This document shows, in pieces, positions 33,918-44,338 of a DNA stretch of 64,000 bases (its first letter is position 1; every line of letters starts with the position of its first letter). Below the pieces are notes generated by a model. That model searched no databases and had not been told where the DNA came from. It worked only from the letters and a program-made list of their open reading frames with translations. The stretch is from Saliniramus fredricksonii (GTDB lineage: Bacteria; Pseudomonadota; Alphaproteobacteria; Rhizobiales; Beijerinckiaceae): the NCBI RefSeq assembly GCF_900094735.1, contig NZ_FMBM01000003.1, positions 1 to 64,000 on the forward strand, given 5' to 3'. A program made the translations under genes and the position numbers.

Positions 33918-35510
33918 ATGAGTCTCGCACCGCGCATGGAGCTGCGTCAGGGGCAGTCACTGGTGATGACGCCCCAATTGCTGCAGGCGATCAAGCTGCT
34001 GCAATTGTCGCATCTCGACCTCGTCGCCTATGTCGATGCCGAACTCGAACGCAACCCGTTGCTGGAACGTGACGAGAGCAGCGAAGGCGCGGGCGCGGGC
34101 GCTGAAGACGACGCGCGCGACGAGACCCGGGACGGCTCCCGTGACGGCACCCGGGATGACGCGGCCGACAGTCATGCGGCAAGCGATGATTCCGGCATCG
34201 CGACGGAGGGCGCTCCCGATCCATGGCTCGCATCCGACATGGCCCCGGAGCGCTCAACCATCGAGAGCGCGCTCGACACCTCCCTCGAAAACGTCTTCCA
34301 GAACGAGAATCCCGGCGAGGCGCCGATCACCGGTGGCGACGAATTCGCGCTCTCGCAAGGGATGTGGAGCGGCGTGGGATCCGGCGGGTCCTTCGAGGAT
34401 GACGAAGGGATGGAGCGCAACCTCACCCGCGAAGCCACATTGCGCGACCACCTGATCGGCCAGCTCGACCTCGCCGTCACCGATCCGCACGCGCGGCTGA
34501 TCGGGCAATTCATCATCGATGCGATCGACGAGGCCGGCTATCTGATCGAAAGCATCGAGGCGATCGCCGATCGGCTGTCGGTGGCGCCATCGCAGGTCGC
34601 ATCCGTCCTCGCCGTGGTACAGGGTTTCGAGCCGACGGGAATCGGTGCGCGCGATCTCGCGGAATGCCTCGCGCTGCAATTGCGCGAGCGCAACCGCTAC
34701 GATCCCTGCATGGAGGCGCTGCTCGCCCATCTCGACCTGCTGGCAAAGCGCGATCTCGCCGCGCTCAGGCGGCTTTGCGGGGTCGACGAGGCCGATCTCG
34801 CCGAGATGATCGCCGAGTTGCGCGCCCTCGATCCCAAGCCTGGCCGGGTCTTCGGCGGTGCGCCGGCGGAAATCCTGATCCCGGACGTGTTCGTGCGCGC
34901 AGCCCCCGACGGGACATGGCTCGTCGATCTCAACCCGCAGACACTGCCACGCGTCCTGATGAATCAGAGTTACTATGCCCGCGTCTCGGCTGCGGCACGG
35001 ACCGAGGCCGAGAAGGCCTATGTCGGCGAATGCCTTCAGAACGCCCATTGGCTGACCCGCTCCCTCGACCAGCGCGCCCGCACCATCGTCAAGGTCGCCT
35101 CCGAAATCGTGCGCCAGCAGGACGCCTTCTTCGCCCATGGCGTGGCGGGTTTGCGTCCGCTCAATCTGAAGACGGTGGCGGATGCCATCGGCATGCACGA
35201 ATCGACCGTCTCGCGGGTGACCTCGAACAAGTCGATCGGCACCAGCCGCGGTACGTTCGAGATGAAATATTTCTTCACCGCCGCGATCCCCGGATCCGCC
35301 GGCGAGGATGCCCATTCGGCGGAGGCCGTGCGCCATCGCATCAGGCAGATGATCGATCAGGAAGACCCCAAACGCGTTCTCTCCGACGACGCCATCGTCA
35401 AGGCGTTACAGGCACAGGGCGTCGATATCGCCCGACGCACGGTGGCGAAATATCGCGAATCCCTGCGCATACCGTCGTCGATCGAACGCCGCCGCCAGAA
35501 AGCGGGCTGA
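33918..35510 (+). CDS. rpoN: RNA polymerase sigma-54 factor
   Basis: This is a 530-residue sigma-54. Region I is MELRQGQSLVMTPQLLQAIK, followed by LLQLSHLDL (enhancer-response region). An acidic, Asp-rich region II follows (with repeats such as RDETRDGSRDGTRDDA), then the core-binding domain (REATLRDHLIGQLDLAV), the HTH that contacts the -12 element (LKTVADAIGMHESTVSRVTS) and the RpoN box ARRTVAKYRE that reads the -24 element. ATG 33918 (MSLAPRMELRQGQ) matches family starts; the frame is open from 33855. It directs genes needing AAA+ activators, such as nitrogen or C4-dicarboxylate genes. No hpf or ptsN gene follows, unlike in many proteobacteria. Confidence 0.95.
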   Translation: MSLAPRMELRQGQSLVMTPQLLQAIKLLQLSHLDLVAYVDAELERNPLLERDESSEGAGAGAEDDARDETRDGSRDGTRDDAADSHAASDDSGIATEGAPDPWLASDMAPERSTIESALDTSLENVFQNENPGEAPITGGDEFALSQGMWSGVGSGGSFEDDEGMERNLTREATLRDHLIGQLDLAVTDPHARLIGQFIIDAIDEAGYLIESIEAIADRLSVAPSQVASVLAVVQGFEPTGIGARDLAECLALQLRERNRYDPCMEALLAHLDLLAKRDLAALRRLCGVDEADLAEMIAELRALDPKPGRVFGGAPAEILIPDVFVRAAPDGTWLVDLNPQTLPRVLMNQSYYARVSAAARTEAEKAYVGECLQNAHWLTRSLDQRARTIVKVASEIVRQQDAFFAHGVAGLRPLNLKTVADAIGMHESTVSRVTSNKSIGTSRGTFEMKYFFTAAIPGSAGEDAHSAEAVRHRIRQMIDQEDPKRVLSDDAIVKALQAQGVDIARRTVAKYRESLRIPSSIERRRQKAG

Positions 35511-35566
35511 CCTGTCGTGACGAATCGCCCTTCACACCGCCGGTGCGGCTGCCGTAGTCTGTTGCA

Positions 35567-36589
35567 ATGAGCGAATTCTCGGCTTTTGCGCATCCCCTCA
35601 TCGTCGCCGATATCGGCGGCACCAATGCGCGTTTCGCCCTCACCCGCGCGCCGGGCGAGCCGCCGCGTCTCGTCACCAAGCTGGCGACCGCCGCCCATGC
35701 CGGGCCGGAAGACGCCCTGAACGAGGCGATCGCCGCCTGCGGCGAGGCACGCCCGCGTGCGGCCATCATCTGCGCCGCCGGCCCCGTCACCGGGCGCACG
35801 GCGCGCCTGACCAATGCGCCCTGGCATTTCGACGGCCCGGCCATCGCCCAGGCCTGCGGTCTGGAACAGGGGCTTTTGCTGAATGATTTCGAGGCGGCAG
35901 CGCTCTCCCTGGCCTTTGTCGAGGAGGGTGACGTCTCCCCGATCGGCCCCAGCATCGTGGCCGGACGAGGCCCGAAACTGGTGCTCGGACCGGGAACCGG
36001 GCTCGGCGTCGCAGCTCTGGCGCGTTGCGGCGAGACCTTCCTGCCGCTTCCCGGCGAAGGCGGGCATGTGGGGATTGGCCCGCAGGATGCGGAGGATGAC
36101 AACTACTGGCCGCGCATCGCGCGCCAGCATGGGCGTGTCACGGCCGAGACGCTGCTCTGCGGCCCCGGCCTGCAACGGCTGCATGCCGCGCTCGCCCCCG
36201 ATTTCGGCGCGGACCCGTCCGAGGCAGGGGCTGTCCCGCCGCCGCAGATCGCGGAAGCCGCGCTTGCCGGCAACGACCCGCATGCGGCGGCGACAGCGCG
36301 GATCTTCCTGAAGCTTCTGGCGCGCACTGCCGGCGATCTCGCCCTCGTCTTCGGCGCCACTGGCGGGGTCTTCCTGCGCGGGGGCGTGTTGCATGCGCTG
36401 GCGCGGCTGATCGAGCCGGAGACATTCCGGCGGCATTTCACCGGGAAGGCCCCGGTCGATGCCTTCGCCCGGGCCATGCCGCTCGCCCTGATGCTCGAGG
36501 ATGCGGTGATCCTGCGCGCCATGGCGGGGATCGGCGCCGATCCGCAGCGATTCGCGCTGGCTTACGGCGAGCGGTTATGGCGCGCCTGA
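35567..36589 (+). CDS. glk: Glucokinase (bacterial Glk family)
   Basis: This is a 340-residue sugar kinase that phosphorylates glucose with ATP. The actin-like fold motifs are IVADIGGTNARFALTR (phosphate 1), LTNAPWHFDG, LLLNDFEAAALSL with the catalytic Asp, LGPGTGLGVAAL (phosphate 2), GEGGHVGIGPQ and a C-terminal VFGATGGVFLRGGVLH (adenosine motif). It belongs to the Glk family and not to the ROK family, since the Cys-rich zinc motif is absent. It is 56 bp after rpoN and convergent with ribE. Confidence 0.92.
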   Translation: MSEFSAFAHPLIVADIGGTNARFALTRAPGEPPRLVTKLATAAHAGPEDALNEAIAACGEARPRAAIICAAGPVTGRTARLTNAPWHFDGPAIAQACGLEQGLLLNDFEAAALSLAFVEEGDVSPIGPSIVAGRGPKLVLGPGTGLGVAALARCGETFLPLPGEGGHVGIGPQDAEDDNYWPRIARQHGRVTAETLLCGPGLQRLHAALAPDFGADPSEAGAVPPPQIAEAALAGNDPHAAATARIFLKLLARTAGDLALVFGATGGVFLRGGVLHALARLIEPETFRRHFTGKAPVDAFARAMPLALMLEDAVILRAMAGIGADPQRFALAYGERLWRA

Positions 36590-36596
36590 ACGCCGA

Positions 36597-37238
36597 TCAG
36601 CTCTTGACCCCCGATCCGTTTCCCGCCTCAACCAGCCGCGCGGCATAACGCGCCATGAGGTCGATCTCGATATTGAGCCCGTCTCCGGCCTTGCGTTCAC
36701 CCCAGGTGGTGACGGCCAGTGTATGGGGGATCAGCAGCACGCTGAAACAATTGCCCGAGACGCTGTTCACGGTGAGCGAGGTGCCGTCGAGGCAGATCGA
36801 GCCCTTCTCGGCGATGAAGCGTGCGAGTTGCGCGGGCGCCTCGATGGTAAAGCGCGCGGTCGGCCCCCATTCGCCCGCACCGGTGACTTCCTCGCGCGCG
36901 ACGATGGTCGCGACGCCATCGACATGACCGGTGACGATATGGCCGCCCAGCTCGTCGCCGATCTTCAGGGAGCGCTCCAGATTGAGCGCATCGCCCACCT
37001 GCCAGGCCCCTGCATTGGTGCGTGCCAGCGTTTCGGCGGCGACATCCACATCGAACCATGAACCACCCTCGCGGGGGCCCTTGTCGACCACGGTGAGGCA
37101 GGGGCCGTTGCAGGCAATCGAGGCGCCCAGCGCGATGCCGTCGGGATCGTAGGAGGAATGGATGCGGATACGGCGCAGATCCTGCTGGTCGCTGACCGCG
37201 GCGATTTCGCCCTTGTCGGTGACGAGGCCCGTGAACAT
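36597..37238 (-). CDS. ribE: Riboflavin synthase alpha chain
   Basis: This is a 213-residue protein made of two similar lumazine-binding barrels. The N-terminal motif is MFTGLVTDKGEI and the first barrel has SIACNGPCLTVVD and FDVDVAAETLARTN; the second has GGHIVTGHVDGVA and SICLDGTSLTVNSV, plus FSVLLIPHTLAVTTWG. It dismutates two 6,7-dimethyl-8-ribityllumazines into riboflavin. The gene directly abuts ribD with no gap, so the two are co-translated. The ribAB and ribH genes are not in the window. Confidence 0.96.
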   Translation of the reverse strand: MFTGLVTDKGEIAAVSDQQDLRRIRIHSSYDPDGIALGASIACNGPCLTVVDKGPREGGSWFDVDVAAETLARTNAGAWQVGDALNLERSLKIGDELGGHIVTGHVDGVATIVAREEVTGAGEWGPTARFTIEAPAQLARFIAEKGSICLDGTSLTVNSVSGNCFSVLLIPHTLAVTTWGERKAGDGLNIEIDLMARYAARLVEAGNGSGVKS

Positions 37239-38372
37239 TCACGCGCTCCTTTCGAAGAATGAAAACTGATCCGGCCCCGCATATTCCTTGGCAAAGGCCT
37301 GCATGCGATTGCGGATATAGTGCGCCAGCGCCGGTCCGACAGCACGCAATCCGGGACGGTCGAGCTTTTGCGCCCCGGTCACGAGCACCGCCTCGTCGAT
37401 CAGGCCGGCCTGCGAAAGCCCCTCCGCCAGGGCAGGCCCGCCCTCGCAGAAGACGCGGGTGATGCCCCGCGCACCGAGCAGGCGCATCGCCTCGTCGAGG
37501 CGCACCCGCCCCGCATCGTCCGCGCCGACGCGCATGACTTCGAGCCCGGCCGCGACGAGCCGCCGCTCGGCCTCGACGGGAGCGCCCACCGTGGTGATCA
37601 CCCAGCTCGGGGGATCGCCTGCGCTCTGCACGAGCCGCGATTCGAGCGCGAGCGAGAGCCCGCTATCGATGACGACGCGAACCGGCGAGCGGGCGGAAAG
37701 GCCGGGCAGGCGCACATCGAGACGCGGATCATCGGCAGCGACGGTGCCCGCCCCCACCATGATCGCATCCGCATGCATGCGCATCAGATGCACCCGGTCA
37801 TTGGCAATCCCGCCGGTGATCATCAGCCGCTCGGCACCGGCCGCCGCTGCGTAACCATCGGCGGTACGGGCGAGCTTGACGGTCACGGCGGGGCGTCCCT
37901 GGGTGACGCGCAGGACGTGTCCGCGATGACTGCGCGCCGCCGCCTGCGCCTCGATACCGGCGGTGACCAGCAATCCCGCCTGGCGCAGCAAACCATGCCC
38001 GCGCCCGGCGACGCGCGGATCGGGATCGGAAAGCGCCGTTACCACCCGCGCAATCCCGGAGGCGATGATCGCCTCGGCGCAGGGCGGCGTCTTGCCGTGA
38101 TGCGAGCAGGGCTCGAGGGTCACGTAGATGGTGGCGCCGCGCGCTGCGGGCCCGGCGAGATCGATGGCGACGCGCTCGGCATGCGGGCGCCCGCCTGCCT
38201 GGGTGATCCCGCGCGCCACGATGACGGGCACGCCGGAGGCGTAATCGACGATGATCGCACCGACCGAGGGGTTGGGCCAGGTCGCGCCGAGATGGCGTTC
38301 GCCCAGCGCGAGCGCGGCGCGCATGAAATGCGCATCATGCGCTTGCGCCAGATCGTGAAGGCGCGGGCTCAT
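37239..38372 (-). CDS. ribD: Bifunctional diaminohydroxyphosphoribosylaminopyrimidine deaminase/reductase
   Basis: This is a 377-residue enzyme. The N-terminal deaminase has the zinc site [11 protein letters not shown] (His and catalytic Glu) and [19 protein letters not shown] (two Cys). The C-terminal reductase has [34 protein letters not shown] and [12 protein letters not shown]. It performs the second and third steps of riboflavin synthesis. Its start overlaps the end of nrdR by four bases, and it ends exactly where ribE begins, so nrdR-ribD-ribE form one transcript. Confidence 0.96.
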   Translation of the reverse strand: MSPRLHDLAQAHDAHFMRAALALGERHLGATWPNPSVGAIIVDYASGVPVIVARGITQAGGRPHAERVAIDLAGPAARGATIYVTLEPCSHHGKTPPCAEAIIASGIARVVTALSDPDPRVAGRGHGLLRQAGLLVTAGIEAQAAARSHRGHVLRVTQGRPAVTVKLARTADGYAAAAGAERLMITGGIANDRVHLMRMHADAIMVGAGTVAADDPRLDVRLPGLSARSPVRVVIDSGLSLALESRLVQSAGDPPSWVITTVGAPVEAERRLVAAGLEVMRVGADDAGRVRLDEAMRLLGARGITRVFCEGGPALAEGLSQAGLIDEAVLVTGAQKLDRPGLRAVGPALAHYIRNRMQAFAKEYAGPDQFSFFERSA

Positions 38373-38881
38373 TCCCGTTTCCCGGATGGATCGTCTTCGG
38401 TGGCTTGCGGTTCGGCGCCCGCCATGGCGTCACGCCGGCCCAGCCCGCCGAGCAGTTCCTCGAAATCACGGGCCTCGCGGAAGTTCTTGTAGACCGAGGC
38501 GAAGCGCACATAGGCGACATCGTCGATACCCTTGAGCCCCTCCATGACGAGTTCGCCGAGCTTTTCGCTGGGAATATCGCCCTCGCTGGTGGCTTCAAGC
38601 TGGCGCACGATGCCGTTGAGCATGCGCTCGACCCGCTCGGGATCGACGCTGCGCTTGCGCAGGGCGACATCGATCGAGCGCTTGAGCTTGTCCCGGTCGA
38701 ATGCAGCGCGTTTGCCCGAGCGCTTGATCACGAAGAGCTCGCGCAGTTGCACCCGCTCAAAGGTGGTAAAGCGCCCCCCGCAATCGGAGCAGACGCGTCG
38801 GCGCCGGATCGCGGCCGAATCTTCCGTCGGTCGCGAATCCTTCACCTGCGTATCGAGGCTTCCGCAATACGGGCAGCGCAT
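38369..38881 (-). CDS. nrdR: Transcriptional repressor NrdR
   Basis: This is a 170-residue repressor of ribonucleotide reductase genes. The zinc ribbon is [17 protein letters not shown] with [17 protein letters not shown] (four Cys), followed by an ATP-cone domain ([20 protein letters not shown], then [13 protein letters not shown]) that senses ATP/dATP. A hydrophilic tail follows. It lies between glyA and the rib genes, a common arrangement in alphaproteobacteria. No NrdR box was searched for elsewhere. Confidence 0.97.
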   Translation of the reverse strand: MRCPYCGSLDTQVKDSRPTEDSAAIRRRRVCSDCGGRFTTFERVQLRELFVIKRSGKRAAFDRDKLKRSIDVALRKRSVDPERVERMLNGIVRQLEATSEGDIPSEKLGELVMEGLKGIDDVAYVRFASVYKNFREARDFEELLGGLGRRDAMAGAEPQATEDDPSGKRE

Positions 38882-38894
38882 GGTCGCGCGCGAC

Positions 38895-40211
<1,317 letters not shown>

Positions 40212-40467
40212 ATCATCCTCTCGGTTACCGGTCGTTTCGACCGTCCGGCGCGCAGGGCGCGCACGTGAATTGAGGCGGGCGCGACGGATGCGCCCGTAAA
40301 AACCGTTGCGGTACTATCACGCCCCCCGGCGCATTCAAAGCCCCCACGGAGTCGCGGCAGGTGCGCCCTGCGTGAACGGCATGGCTGAAACCCTTTCGCC
40401 ATGGTTGACGCAGCCCGGTCGCTGCCTCACGATCCTCGAAATCGATACGCGCGGGGGGATAATCGAG

Positions 40468-40575
40468 ATGAACCGGTTCTGGCGTTTTTGGGATCGCCTG
40501 GAAATGTGGCAGCGCTTCGGGCTGGCTTTCGTCGTCGGCGTGACGCTGCTGGTCATCGTGCGCACGTTGGTCTGA
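40468..40575 (+). CDS. Small single-pass membrane protein (35 aa)
   Basis: ATG 40468 follows GGGGGGATAATCGAG and gives a 35-residue peptide: an amphipathic, Trp/Arg-rich start (MNRFWRFWDRLEMWQRFG) and one hydrophobic segment (LAFVVGVTLLVIV) before the end. Positive charges on the N-terminal side suggest an N-in orientation. It is divergent from glyA. No family was recognised; it could be a small membrane regulator. A longer in-frame reading from 40306 looks noncoding. Confidence 0.5.
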   Translation: MNRFWRFWDRLEMWQRFGLAFVVGVTLLVIVRTLV

Positions 40576-40623
40576 AGCGCTCGTGGCGCATGATCCGGAC
40601 TGTGAAGCGCCGGCGGCGCATGC

Positions 40624-41397
40624 TCAGAACAGGGACCCCTGACGCGGCTCCTCCTCTTGCTGTTGCTCCTGCATATCGGCCTGAACTGCGTCCGTCTCCC
40701 GGACACCTTCGTCGTCCCCGCGCGCCGATTTGTCATCCGTGACGGGTTCGAGCAGCCCCGCATCATCATTGGCGACCTTGTTGACCCGGCGCGAAACCCG
40801 GTCGAGCCGCAGCCAGTCATCCGGACAGGGATCAGTGAGAGCCCCGATCCTGTCAAGCGGTGTGTCCGGGTCGAGCCAGGTGGCGAGCCCGGCCTTGCCG
40901 AGTATCACCGGCATGCGATGATGAATGGCGCTGACGAGACCGTTCGCATCCGTAGTGACGATCGCCGCCGTGTCGATCTCGCCGCCCTGCGGATCGCTCC
41001 AGGTCTCCCAGATGCCCGCCATCGGCATCGGGCCGAGGCTCTGCATGCGCACGGCGAAAGGCACCTTCCGGTCACCCTCGCGCTGCCATTCATAGAACGC
41101 ATCCGCCAGAAAAACGCAGCGGCGGCGGCGGATTGCCGCGCGGAAGGTCGGTTTCTGCGTGATGCTCTCGCGTCGCGCATTGATGACGAGGGGAAAATCC
41201 TTGGCGTCCTTCACCCAGCCCGGCAGGAACCCCCAGCGCATCAGGCGGAAACGGCGCGCCTCGCCATCCTGCAGCACCACGCCGACGGGCTGGGTCGGTG
41301 CGATGTTGTAGCGCGGCGGAAAGTTCGGGGCCTCTTCATAGCCGTAGGCCTCGCGAAAGCGCTCCGGCGGCAATGTAACAGCGAAGCGCCCGCACAT
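40624..41397 (-). CDS. SOS response-associated peptidase (SRAP/YedK/HMCES family)
   Basis: This is a 257-residue protein beginning MCGRF, where Cys2 becomes the N-terminal nucleophile that forms a thiazolidine cross-link with abasic sites in single-stranded DNA. The other active-site parts are NARRESITQKPTF (Asn), ADAFYEWQ (Glu) and AIHHRMPVIL (His). FPPRYNIAPTQPVG and MRWGFLPGWVKD are typical. The C-terminal about 40 residues are acidic and Gln-rich (MQEQQQEEEPRQGSLF), likely disordered. ATG 41397 is required to place Cys at position 2; the frame also has an ATG two codons earlier. Confidence 0.94.
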   Translation of the reverse strand: MCGRFAVTLPPERFREAYGYEEAPNFPPRYNIAPTQPVGVVLQDGEARRFRLMRWGFLPGWVKDAKDFPLVINARRESITQKPTFRAAIRRRRCVFLADAFYEWQREGDRKVPFAVRMQSLGPMPMAGIWETWSDPQGGEIDTAAIVTTDANGLVSAIHHRMPVILGKAGLATWLDPDTPLDRIGALTDPCPDDWLRLDRVSRRVNKVANDDAGLLEPVTDDKSARGDDEGVRETDAVQADMQEQQQEEEPRQGSLF

Positions 41398-41686
41398 GAT
41401 CATCTCCCGGCTGGTTCGGTGGGCGGCGGCGGCACGCCCGGTCTGTCGCGAGTTCCCCGCCTGTACCTTTCCCCACCACGGGCGTTCTGGCGGGCGTTTT
41501 ATGCAGGAGAATCTCCTCTCTCCCTCTAGAGCATCATGCCGTCAGGTGGATACAGGCTGCCGGGAAAAATAATGCGCCAGACAATGACCTGGAGCACCCG
41601 GACTGACTCCGTCAGGTCGGAACGCGCTAGTCTGCGTATCCGCAAGGCAGAGGGGAACGCCGGCATCACCCGCGCCGCTCGAAGCG

Positions 41687-42670
41687 TCAGCCGCCGATTC
41701 CATCGCGTCCATGCGGCGCGTCGAGATCGAGCACGGGGCCCAGTGGCACGATGCGGTGCGGGTTGATGGTCTCGTGACTGTAGTAATAGTGGTTCTTGAT
41801 ATGGGTGAAGTTCACCGTCTCGCGCACGCCCGGCCACTGGTACAATTCGCGCAGGTAGCCCGAGAGATGCGGGTAATCGGCGATGCGGCGCAGATTGCAC
41901 TTGAAATGCCCGACATAGACCGCATCGAAACGCACCAGTGTGGTGAAGAGACGCCAATCGGCTTCGGTGATGGTGTCGCCGGTGAGATAGCGCCGCGTCG
42001 CGAACCGTTCGTCGAGATCATCAAGCGTGGCGAAGAGCGGAGTGACCGCTTCCTCATAGGCTTCCTGCGTGGTGGCGAAGCCGGATTTGTAGACGCCGTT
42101 ATTGACGGTGTCGTAGACGCGCGCGTTGATCGCGTCGATCTCCGCGCGCAGGGCTTGCGGGTAGTAATCGCCTGGCGTCGCGCCGATCCCGTCGAAGGCG
42201 GAATTGAGCATGCGGATGATCTCCGCCGATTCGTTGCTGACGATGGTCTCGCGCTGCTTGTCCCACAGCGCCGGCACCGTGACGCGACCGGTATAGACCG
42301 GATCCGCCGCCGTATAGACCTGATGCATGAGGCGGGCATTGTTGACCGGATCGGGGATGACGCCCTCACCCTCCTTGAAGGTCCAGCCCTCGTCGAGCAT
42401 GGCCCAATGCACCACGGAGAGCGAGATCATGCTCTCCAGACCCTTGAGCTTGCGGAAAATCAGGGTGCGGTGGGCCCAGGGGCAGGCGAGGCTGACATAG
42501 AGGTGGTAGCGCCCGGGCTCGGCCTTGAAACCGCCCTCACCGCTCGGGCCGGGGGCGCCGTCAGGCGTGACCCAGTTGCGGAATTGCGATTCCTGGCGCT
42601 TGAAGCGCCCGCCCGTGGATTCGGTGTCGTACCACTGGTCTTGCCATTGTCCGTCGACGAGAAGGCCCAT
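41687..42670 (-). CDS. Glutathionyl-hydroquinone reductase (YqjG/ECM4, Xi-class GST)
   Basis: This is a 327-residue Xi-class glutathione transferase. The thioredoxin-like domain has YHLYVSLACPWAHRTLIFRK with the catalytic Cys in ACPWAHR, then VVHWAMLDEGWTF and VTVPALWDKQRETIVSNESAEI. The helical domain has VNNGVYKSGFATTQEAYEEA and TEADWRLFTTLVRFD, ending near KNHYYYSHETINPHRIVPLG. These enzymes reduce glutathionyl-hydroquinones, freeing hydroquinone and glutathione disulfide. It stands as a single gene; the 283 bp after it (41404-41686) hold nothing I recognise. Confidence 0.94.
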   Translation of the reverse strand: MGLLVDGQWQDQWYDTESTGGRFKRQESQFRNWVTPDGAPGPSGEGGFKAEPGRYHLYVSLACPWAHRTLIFRKLKGLESMISLSVVHWAMLDEGWTFKEGEGVIPDPVNNARLMHQVYTAADPVYTGRVTVPALWDKQRETIVSNESAEIIRMLNSAFDGIGATPGDYYPQALRAEIDAINARVYDTVNNGVYKSGFATTQEAYEEAVTPLFATLDDLDERFATRRYLTGDTITEADWRLFTTLVRFDAVYVGHFKCNLRRIADYPHLSGYLRELYQWPGVRETVNFTHIKNHYYYSHETINPHRIVPLGPVLDLDAPHGRDGIGG

Positions 42671-42756
42671 GGCGTTCTCCTTTCCTGTCCGGTTGCGGCG
42701 GCGACGCCGCGATCAACGCGCTATCGCCGGTCTGTTTGCATTGAAGAAAAATATAA

Positions 42757-42781
42757 GCCGGGAAACCCGCGATTTCCCGGC
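42757..42781 (-). terminator. Intrinsic terminator after hslU
   Basis: The stem GCCGGGAAA/TTTCCCGGC (9 bp) with a 7-base loop is followed on the minus strand by TTATATTTTTCTT. On the plus strand TTTTCTTCTT follows, so it may work in both directions. It would end the hslU transcript before the reductase gene. Confidence 0.8.
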
Positions 42782-42801
42782 TTTTCTTCTTGCAATCTCG
42801 C

Positions 42802-42863
42802 AAGCGCGCCTCGCGTCGCCAAGCGCGCCTCGCATCGCCAAGCGTGCCTCGCATCGCCAAGCG
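42802..42863 (+). repeat. 19-bp tandem repeat, three copies plus a partial
   Basis: Units AAGCGCGCCTCGCGTCGCC (42802), AAGCGCGCCTCGCATCGCC (42821) and AAGCGTGCCTCGCATCGCC (42840), then AAGCG. There is no spacer between them, so it is a simple tandem repeat lying between hslU and its terminator. Confidence 0.95.
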
Positions 42864-42877
42864 GGCTCGATGCCGGC

Positions 42878-44185
42878 TCAGAGGATGTAGCGGCTCAGAT
42901 CCGCGTTCTTGGCCAGATCGCCAACCTGCGCGCGCACGTAATCGCCGTCGATGGTGACGGTCTCGCCGGTCTTGTCGGTGGCGGTGTAGGAAATATCGTC
43001 GAGAACGCGCTCGATCACGGTCTGCAGCCGGCGTGCGCCGATATTCTCGACGCTGCCATTGACCTCGACGGCGACCCTGGCGAGGGCATCGATGGCATCG
43101 TCGGTGAAGACGAGTTCGACGCCCTCGGTGCTCATCAGCGCCACCGATTGCTTGATCAGGCTCGCCTCGGTCTCGGTGAGGATGCGGCGGAAATCATCCT
43201 CGTCGAGGGGGTTGAGCTCGACGCGAATGGGCAGGCGGCCCTGCAGTTCGGGCAGGAGATCCGAGGGTTTCGCCACATGGAAGGCGCCGGAGGCAATGAA
43301 CAGGATATGATCCGTCTTCACCGGCCCGTGCTTGGTGGCCACCGTGGTGCCCTCGATCAGGGGCAGCAGATCGCGCTGCACGCCCTCGCGCGAGACATCC
43401 GCCCCGCCGCGCCCCTCGCGGGCGCAGATCTTGTCGATCTCGTCGAGGAAGACGATGCCGTTGTTCTCCACCTCCCGGATCGCCTCCTCGGTGAGGGATT
43501 CCTGGTCCAGCAGCTTGTCGCTCTCCTCCGCCACCAGCGGCTCATAGGCCTCCGAGACGGTGGTGCGGCGCGATTTGGTGCGCCCGCCGAAAGCCTTGCC
43601 GAACATGTCGCCCAGCGAGATCGCGCCCATCGAGGCCCCGGGCATGCCCGGCATCTCGAACATCGGCATGCCGGAGGAGCCGGCCTGCATCTCGATCTCG
43701 ATTTCCTTGTCGTTCAATTCGTCATTGCGCAGTTTCTTGCGGAACGCCTCGCGCGTGGTCTGCGAGGCATTGGCGCCCACCAGCGCGTCGAGCACGCGGT
43801 TTTCGGCGGCGAGCTGCGCCTTCGCCTTCACCGCCTGCCGCTTCTCCTCCTTGACGAGACCGATGGAGATCTCGACCAGATCGCGCACGATCTGCTCGAC
43901 ATCGCGTCCGACATAGCCGACCTCGGTGAATTTCGTCGCCTCGATCTTGGTAAAGGGGGCATGGGCGAGTTTGGCGAGGCGCCGGGCGATCTCGGTCTTG
44001 CCGCAGCCGGTGGGGCCGATCATCAGGATGTTCTTCGGCATCACCTCGTCCCGGATCGGCCCGGACAGCTGCTGACGCCGCCAGCGATTGCGCAGGGCGA
44101 TCGCCACCGCCCGCTTGGCATCCTTCTGGCCGACGATGAAACGATCGAGCTCCGAGACGATCTCGCGGGGGGAAAATGTGGTCAT
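42878..44185 (-). CDS. hslU: HslU, ATPase subunit of the HslVU protease
   Basis: This is a 435-residue AAA+ unfoldase. [20 protein letters not shown] begins the protein; Walker A is GPTGCGKTE, the pore loop lies in [10 protein letters not shown], an I domain spans about 110-240 (with Met/Gly-rich [14 protein letters not shown]), Walker B is VFLDEIDKI, and sensor 2 is in [12 protein letters not shown]. The C-terminal LSRYIL tail inserts into HslV. ATG 44185 is the family start. In most relatives hslV directly precedes hslU; here two membrane-protein genes lie between them. Confidence 0.97.
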   Translation of the reverse strand: MTTFSPREIVSELDRFIVGQKDAKRAVAIALRNRWRRQQLSGPIRDEVMPKNILMIGPTGCGKTEIARRLAKLAHAPFTKIEATKFTEVGYVGRDVEQIVRDLVEISIGLVKEEKRQAVKAKAQLAAENRVLDALVGANASQTTREAFRKKLRNDELNDKEIEIEMQAGSSGMPMFEMPGMPGASMGAISLGDMFGKAFGGRTKSRRTTVSEAYEPLVAEESDKLLDQESLTEEAIREVENNGIVFLDEIDKICAREGRGGADVSREGVQRDLLPLIEGTTVATKHGPVKTDHILFIASGAFHVAKPSDLLPELQGRLPIRVELNPLDEDDFRRILTETEASLIKQSVALMSTEGVELVFTDDAIDALARVAVEVNGSVENIGARRLQTVIERVLDDISYTATDKTGETVTIDGDYVRAQVGDLAKNADLSRYIL

Positions 44186-44338
44186 GCCTGATCCTGTATC
44201 TCGAATGGAAGCATATGGCGCTGCCGAAGACGCATGTGCGTCGCCCCCGAACTTAGTGCCTGAGCGAGGCATCTGCCAGAGCGCAAGGGGATTGGGGCGC
44301 GGGAGGGGGATTGCGAGACCGCGCTCCGGCCCATGCCG

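Noticed and set aside
40212-40467. Possible riboswitch upstream of glyA
   Set aside because: Short GC hairpins occur, but I could not match a glycine, SAM or THF riboswitch core.
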